Shown: positions 58,305 to 64,000 of the stretch, piece by piece | How the letters are laid out: each line of letters starts with the position of its first letter | How positions within the stretch are numbered: position 1 is the stretch's first letter | DNA from: Dehalococcoidia bacterium | Lineage (GTDB): Bacteria; Chloroflexota; Dehalococcoidia; UBA2979 | Length of the DNA stretch: 64,000 bases | Assembly: GCA_009379925.1 (NCBI GenBank) | Contig: WHSU01000007.1 | Coordinates: 1-64,000 of the forward strand | Direction: 5' to 3' | Made by a program: the position numbers and the translations under genes | Notes under the pieces: generated by a model | What the model saw: the letters and a program-made list of their open reading frames with translations, nothing else | Told to the model about the DNA's origin: nothing | Database searches by the model: none

Positions 58305-59768
58305 TTGGGCACTACGACCGAACGACTTCCCCGCTCCCGGGTCGCCCTCGAGATCGAGGTCGATGACGAGCGCCTCGAGGCCTCTATGACGAAGGCCGTC
58401 CAGCGCATCTCCAACCAGGTGCGGATTCCCGGATTCCGCCCCGGGAAGGCCCCGCGCAACATCGTGGAACGCCACGTGGGACGTGGCGCGATCCTTCAGG
58501 AGGCGCTCGACGAGCTGATCCCGGACGTCTACAACGAGGCGCTGGAATCCGAGCAGATCGACGCCATCGCGCAGCCAGAGTTTGACTTGAAGTCCACGGA
58601 ACCGCTGGTGGTCTCGGCCACCGTCCCGGTCCGTCCCAGCGTCGACCTGAAGGACTACGAATCGCTCCGCGCGCCGAAGCCGGAGACCGAGGTCACCGAG
58701 GCGCAGGTGGAGGAGACGCTGACCAACCTCCGGCGGCGCTTCGCGACGCTGGAGCCCGTGGACCGCGCCGTCGACTGGAACGACACCGTGCGCGCCGACG
58801 TTACCGTCACTGTGGAGGGCCAGCAGGAGCCTCACGTTGAGGAGGACGCGGAGTTCGCCGTCCGCGAAGGCAGCGTCGTCTCGCTGCCCGGGTTCGTCGA
58901 GCGCTTGCGCGGCCTCGAGCGCGGGGGCCCGTACGAGATCGAGTTCAACCTGCCGGACGACTTCCAGGCCGAGGAACTCGCCGGCAAGCAGGCGTCCTAC
59001 AGCGTCACCATCCACGAGGTAAAGCAGGAAGTCCTGCCCGACCTCGACGACGAGTTTGCGACCTCCCTCGATGAGGGGTTCGAGGACCTCGCGCAATTGA
59101 CCGAGCGCGTCCGCGCGGACCTGCGCACACAACTGGAGCGAGATGCGGAGTCGACCTACCAGGACGAGATCATTGACCTGCTGGTGGCGACCGCCGAACT
59201 CGACTACCCGGACGTGCTGGTGGAGCGCGACATCGACCGGCTGATCGACCAGGAGTCCAACCACGCCTCGCACACCGAGGAGGGCCTGCGCACATGGCTG
59301 GAGGCCATCGGGCGCTCCGAGCAGGAACTGCGCGAGTCGTTGCGGGAGGGCGCCGAACTGAACGTGCGGCGCGCCCTCGCCCTGGGTGAACTTGTCTCCG
59401 CCGAGGATATCGAGGTGGAGGAGCAGAATGTCGATGATGAAATCGACCGGCTCGTCGATCAGATGTCCGGCGGGATGGAAGTCGAGGAGGCCAGGCGGCA
59501 GGCGATCCGGCAGCTGTTCGACACGCCAGAGGGGCGCGCCTCGATCCGCAGCCAGGTGATGACCCGTCGGGGCATCGAGCGCCTGTCCGAGATCTGTGCG
59601 CAGGAGGAAGGCGGCGAGGAGCGGCCGCGCCGTACCTCGCGGCGTCGTCGCGGGCGCGGAGCGGAGGCCGGTGAGGCCTCGGCGGACGAGCCCGATGAGG
59701 CGTCTGTGGCGGAAGCCGAGGATTCCGAGCAGCCGGAGGCCTCCGAAGCGGCAGAGAACGAGACATAA
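58305..59768 (+). CDS. tig: trigger factor
   Basis: A ribosome-bound chaperone, 487 residues from a TTG at 58305 that has GAGGG 9 nt upstream; an in-frame ATG at 58257 is the alternative. The ribosome-binding signature is read as VRIPGFRPGKAPRNIVER. The PPIase domain (about 150-240) and C-terminal arms follow. It ends in a long Arg-rich then acidic Glu/Ala tail of about 60 residues, which is not typical. The gene is followed by clpP and clpX, a common order. Confidence 0.92.
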   Translation: MGTTTERLPRSRVALEIEVDDERLEASMTKAVQRISNQVRIPGFRPGKAPRNIVERHVGRGAILQEALDELIPDVYNEALESEQIDAIAQPEFDLKSTEPLVVSATVPVRPSVDLKDYESLRAPKPETEVTEAQVEETLTNLRRRFATLEPVDRAVDWNDTVRADVTVTVEGQQEPHVEEDAEFAVREGSVVSLPGFVERLRGLERGGPYEIEFNLPDDFQAEELAGKQASYSVTIHEVKQEVLPDLDDEFATSLDEGFEDLAQLTERVRADLRTQLERDAESTYQDEIIDLLVATAELDYPDVLVERDIDRLIDQESNHASHTEEGLRTWLEAIGRSEQELRESLREGAELNVRRALALGELVSAEDIEVEEQNVDDEIDRLVDQMSGGMEVEEARRQAIRQLFDTPEGRASIRSQVMTRRGIERLSEICAQEEGGEERPRRTSRRRRGRGAEAGEASADEPDEASVAEAEDSEQPEASEAAENET

Positions 59769-59870
59769 TGGATACGCGGCGCTAATTGCGGGCGCCGGTC
59801 AACCGAGGGATTGACGCGCAGCCGGAGCGGTCCATGAGCGGGACGCCTCGGCACTAGGAACAGGTTGAAC

Positions 59871-60515
59871 GTGACATACCGGCCGGTCAGACCCGACGAC
59901 TTCTCTCCCGGCTTCCTCAAGCCGGCCAATATTGTGCCGATGGTCGTAGAGACGAGCGCTCGTGGTGAGCGTGCGTACGACATCTACTCGCTGCTGTTGA
60001 AGGAGCGCGTGATTTTTCTCGGCACGCCCATCGACGACCAGGTGGCGAACTCGATCGTGGCGCAGCTCCTCTTCCTCGACCGCGAGGACCCGGACCGCGA
60101 CATCTCGATCTACGTAAACTCACCGGGCGGGATGATCTACGCCGGGCTCGCGATCTTCGACACGATGAACCTCGTGCGTGCGGACGTCTCCACCATCGCG
60201 GTGGGCGTCACGGCGTCCATGGGGACGGTGCTCCTGGCTGCGGGGCACAAGGGGAAGCGGTACGCGTTGCCGAACGCCACCATTCACATGCACCAGGCAC
60301 TGGGCGGTGGTTCTGGCCAGGCGGCCGACGTCGAGATCCAGGCCCGGGAATTGCTGCGGAACAACGAAAAGATCCGCAACATCCTCTCCGAGGCGACCGG
60401 CCAGCCCATCGACCGGATCAAGCGTGACACCGACCGTGACATCTATATGACGGCCGATGAAGCGAAGGAATACGGTCTCGTCGACGAGTTGCTTTCGCGC
60501 CCAGCGGGCGAGTAG
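59871..60515 (+). CDS. clpP: ATP-dependent Clp protease proteolytic subunit
   Basis: A 214-residue serine peptidase forming the 14-mer chamber. The catalytic Ser is in [13 protein letters not shown], His in [11 protein letters not shown], and Asp in [10 protein letters not shown]. Starts at GTG 59871 or at TTG 59865. The N-terminal loop is longer than usual ([17 protein letters not shown]). Confidence 0.93.
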   Translation: MTYRPVRPDDFSPGFLKPANIVPMVVETSARGERAYDIYSLLLKERVIFLGTPIDDQVANSIVAQLLFLDREDPDRDISIYVNSPGGMIYAGLAIFDTMNLVRADVSTIAVGVTASMGTVLLAAGHKGKRYALPNATIHMHQALGGGSGQAADVEIQARELLRNNEKIRNILSEATGQPIDRIKRDTDRDIYMTADEAKEYGLVDELLSRPAGE

Positions 60516-60563
60516 GCGGCACGTCCGTCCGATTGAGCGGATAGGGCAGAGACCGGAGGGGTC

Positions 60564-61868
<1,305 letters not shown>

Positions 61869-61884
61869 GCCCGCGTTCGCGGGC
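61869..61884 (+). terminator. short hairpin just past clpX
   Basis: GCCCGC-GTTC-GCGGGC, a 6-bp stem starting at the clpX stop, without a T-run. Confidence 0.35.
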
Positions 61885-61893
61885 CATCACGCA

Positions 61894-61917
61894 CCGCGGC
61901 GCCGCGGTTGCTATCCT
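61894..61917 (+). promoter_or_regulatory. palindrome and -10 box upstream of tlyA
   Basis: CCGCGGCGCCGCGG (61894-61907) is a perfect 14-bp palindrome lying 4 nt before TATCCT (61912-61917), which lies 8 nt before the tlyA ATG. The layout suggests an operator overlapping the promoter of a leaderless gene. Confidence 0.4.
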
Positions 61918-61925
61918 GCTCACCC

Positions 61926-62737
<812 letters not shown>

Positions 62738-62741
<4 letters not shown>

Positions 62742-63676
62742 CGCGGCGGCTGGGGCCCGCGCGTCGCGTTGCCGTCGGCTTCCACCCGGAAGTGCGTGGC
62801 GCGGCCACGCTCGCCGAACGGCTGGCCGAGGTCGCGCGCGGAGCGGGCGTCGAGGCCTGGTCCGACCGGCTGCCCGACCCCGCGGCCGGCGAAGGGGCGT
62901 CGTCGTTCATCGGCCGCCTGCCGAGCGCGGAGCTGCTGGTGTGCGTCGGCGGCGACGGCACGGTGCTACACGCCTCGTCGCTGGCAGCCACGGTTGAGGT
63001 GCCGATCTTTGGTGTGCGCATGGGCCGCCTCGGCTTCCTCACGGAGGTCACGGAGGACGTGGCGGAGGAGGCACTGCTGCTCGTGCTCGAACGTGGCGGC
63101 CGGCTGGAGCGGCGGTCCATGGTGCAGGCACGGGCCGGCGAAGCCGAGCCCGTCCACGCGATCAACGATGTCGTGATCGGGCGGCGCACCCTCGGACGCA
63201 CGGTGTCCGTCGGCGTACGCGTCAACGGCGTCCTGCTGGCCGAGTACCGCGCCGACGCAGTGGTCGTCGCTACCGCGACCGGCTCCACCGGCTACTCGCT
63301 GTCCGTGAACGGACCGATCCTCTACCCCACCTCCGAGGAGATGATCCTGGTGCCCGTGGCGCCGCACCTGACCCGTGCGAACGCGCTGGTCATCCCCTCC
63401 ACGGCCACGCTCAGTCTGTTCGTGGAGCGCGGCGAAGGCGCCATGCTCACAGTGGACGGCTCGCAGGACCGGCCGATCGAGTCGGGGACCATGGTCGAGG
63501 TGGCCCACTCGCCTCGGGCGGTCGACTTCGTGCGGCTGGGCGGGGAGCAGGAGTTCTACACGCAGCTGGCACAGCGGCTCGGCTGGCTCCGCGTCGACCA
63601 TGGTCTGGGGGACTCCTTCGCCGGCTCGCTGGACGACCCGCTCGACGAGAACGGCAACGGCAGGCCGTCCTCGTAG
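62738..63676 (+). CDS. nadK: NAD kinase
   Basis: A 312-residue kinase making NADP. The GGDGTVL motif (about 70-76), TATGSTGYSLSVNGPI, and SLFVERGEGAMLTVDGS are diagnostic. GTG start at 62738. The tlyA-nadK order is common and recN usually follows; here a GNAT gene does. The C-terminus has a short acidic tail. Confidence 0.94.
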
Positions 63677-63739
63677 CCGTACGCGGTCGGTAAGCCACCC
63701 GCTGCACATGCGCAGGTGCGGGCGTATCCTCGAAGCAAC

Positions 63740-64000
63740 ATGAGCGACGGAACGCCCGCGACGCCGACCGCCACCACAGTGCAGCGCGCCACGGTGCATG
63801 ATGCCGAGGGCATCCATCGCCTGGTGAACTTCTGGGCCGCCCAGGGTCAGATGCTCCCGCGCACCCTCGGCGAGACGTACGAGCACCTGCGCGACTTCTT
63901 CGTGATCCGAGAGGGCACAGAGGTGGTGGCGTGCGCCTCGTTGCACATTACCTGGGCCGACCTGGCGGAGGTGAAGTCGCTGGCGGTGCGCGAGGACCGG
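63740..64000 (+). CDS. GNAT N-acetyltransferase, N-acetylglutamate synthase-like (partial)
   Basis: The first 87 residues of a GNAT protein cut off by the window end. After an N-terminal Thr/Pro-rich segment, the pattern ATVHDAEGIHRLVNFWAAQG, MLPRTLGETYEHLRDFFVI and DLAEVKSLAVREDR resembles the short ArgA-like acetylglutamate synthases of arginine synthesis. The AcCoA-binding loop would follow. A TATCCT box lies 9 nt before the ATG. Confidence 0.75.
   Translation, partial: MSDGTPATPTATTVQRATVHDAEGIHRLVNFWAAQGQMLPRTLGETYEHLRDFFVIREGTEVVACASLHITWADLAEVKSLAVREDR

Overview
This is a continuous 64 kb stretch of a high-GC bacterial chromosome, densely packed and mostly housekeeping. No rRNA, tRNA, CRISPR array, prophage or insertion sequence was recognised. 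The gene content points to a deep-branching, probably aerobic bacterium, most likely a member of the Chloroflexota: a Nuo (complex I) operon, a GuaB3-type IMPDH relative, a PPOX-type flavin/F420 oxidoreductase, an SCP2-type thiolase with a DUF35 partner, SelB, and many leaderless-looking promoters. The phylum is an inference from gene content, not a phylogenetic result.

Layout. 1-2383: a strong imperfect inverted repeat, an orphan lipoprotein and a DUF402 protein. 2399-8252 (minus strand): an acyl-CoA/steroid-type cassette of two SDR dehydrogenases, a split MaoC hydratase pair, a PHP phosphoesterase, an SCP2-like thiolase and its DUF35 partner, with two clear terminators and a promoter whose whole 17-bp spacer is a palindrome. 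8552-18204 (plus): nuoA-C-D-H-J-K-(small ORF)-L-M-N, with no nuoB, E, F, G or I. 18233-22624: ybeY, an orphan AbrB-type antitoxin, and dnaX-recR-(membrane ORF)-recO. 22630-26520 (minus): metG-tatD-polyprenyl synthase, the last fused to a PspC domain. 26648-28746: guaB3 behind a structured leader, then a CPBP protease. 28743-32025: a glycosyltransferase with a frameshift, diverging from a two-subunit CoA-transferase whose alpha gene carries an in-frame TGA. 31997-35477 (minus): SpoU rRNA methyltransferase, prmC, VanW-like protein and epoxide-hydrolase-like enzyme. 35614-43122: PhnB-like protein, HAD hydrolase, a lipoprotein, prfA, mog, trmD, rplS, priA. 43245-47210: def-yajC-secD-secF and a VOC protein. 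47256-52252: selB, a zinc-ribbon protein, hemW (frameshifted), a PPOX protein and a TIR-like protein. 52381-63676: aspS, a peptide ABC importer lacking its ATPases, tig-clpP-clpX, tlyA, nadK. 63740 to the end: a partial GNAT acetyltransferase.

How the parts fit. The nuo operon supplies the membrane arm and part of the connecting module of complex I; the FeS and NADH modules must be elsewhere. The minus-strand cassette looks like a dissociated multifunctional beta-oxidation enzyme. recO/recR with dnaX and priA form the replication-repair content; def-yajC-secDF with tig-clpPX form the protein maturation, export and turnover content.

Most interesting. The CoA-transferase alpha gene (30419-31243) reads through a single in-frame TGA at 30734-30736 with full-length homology on both sides. 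A stem-loop of bacterial SECIS dimensions begins 15 nt after that TGA (loop 22 nt after it), and a clear SelB elongation factor is encoded about 16 kb away. A selenocysteine-containing CoA-transferase is the best explanation and would be unusual. Other notable signals are the PspC-polyprenyl synthase fusion, the palindromic-spacer promoter, a TIR-like candidate defence protein, the guaB3 leader, and a recurring TANNNT box 6-9 nt upstream of start codons.
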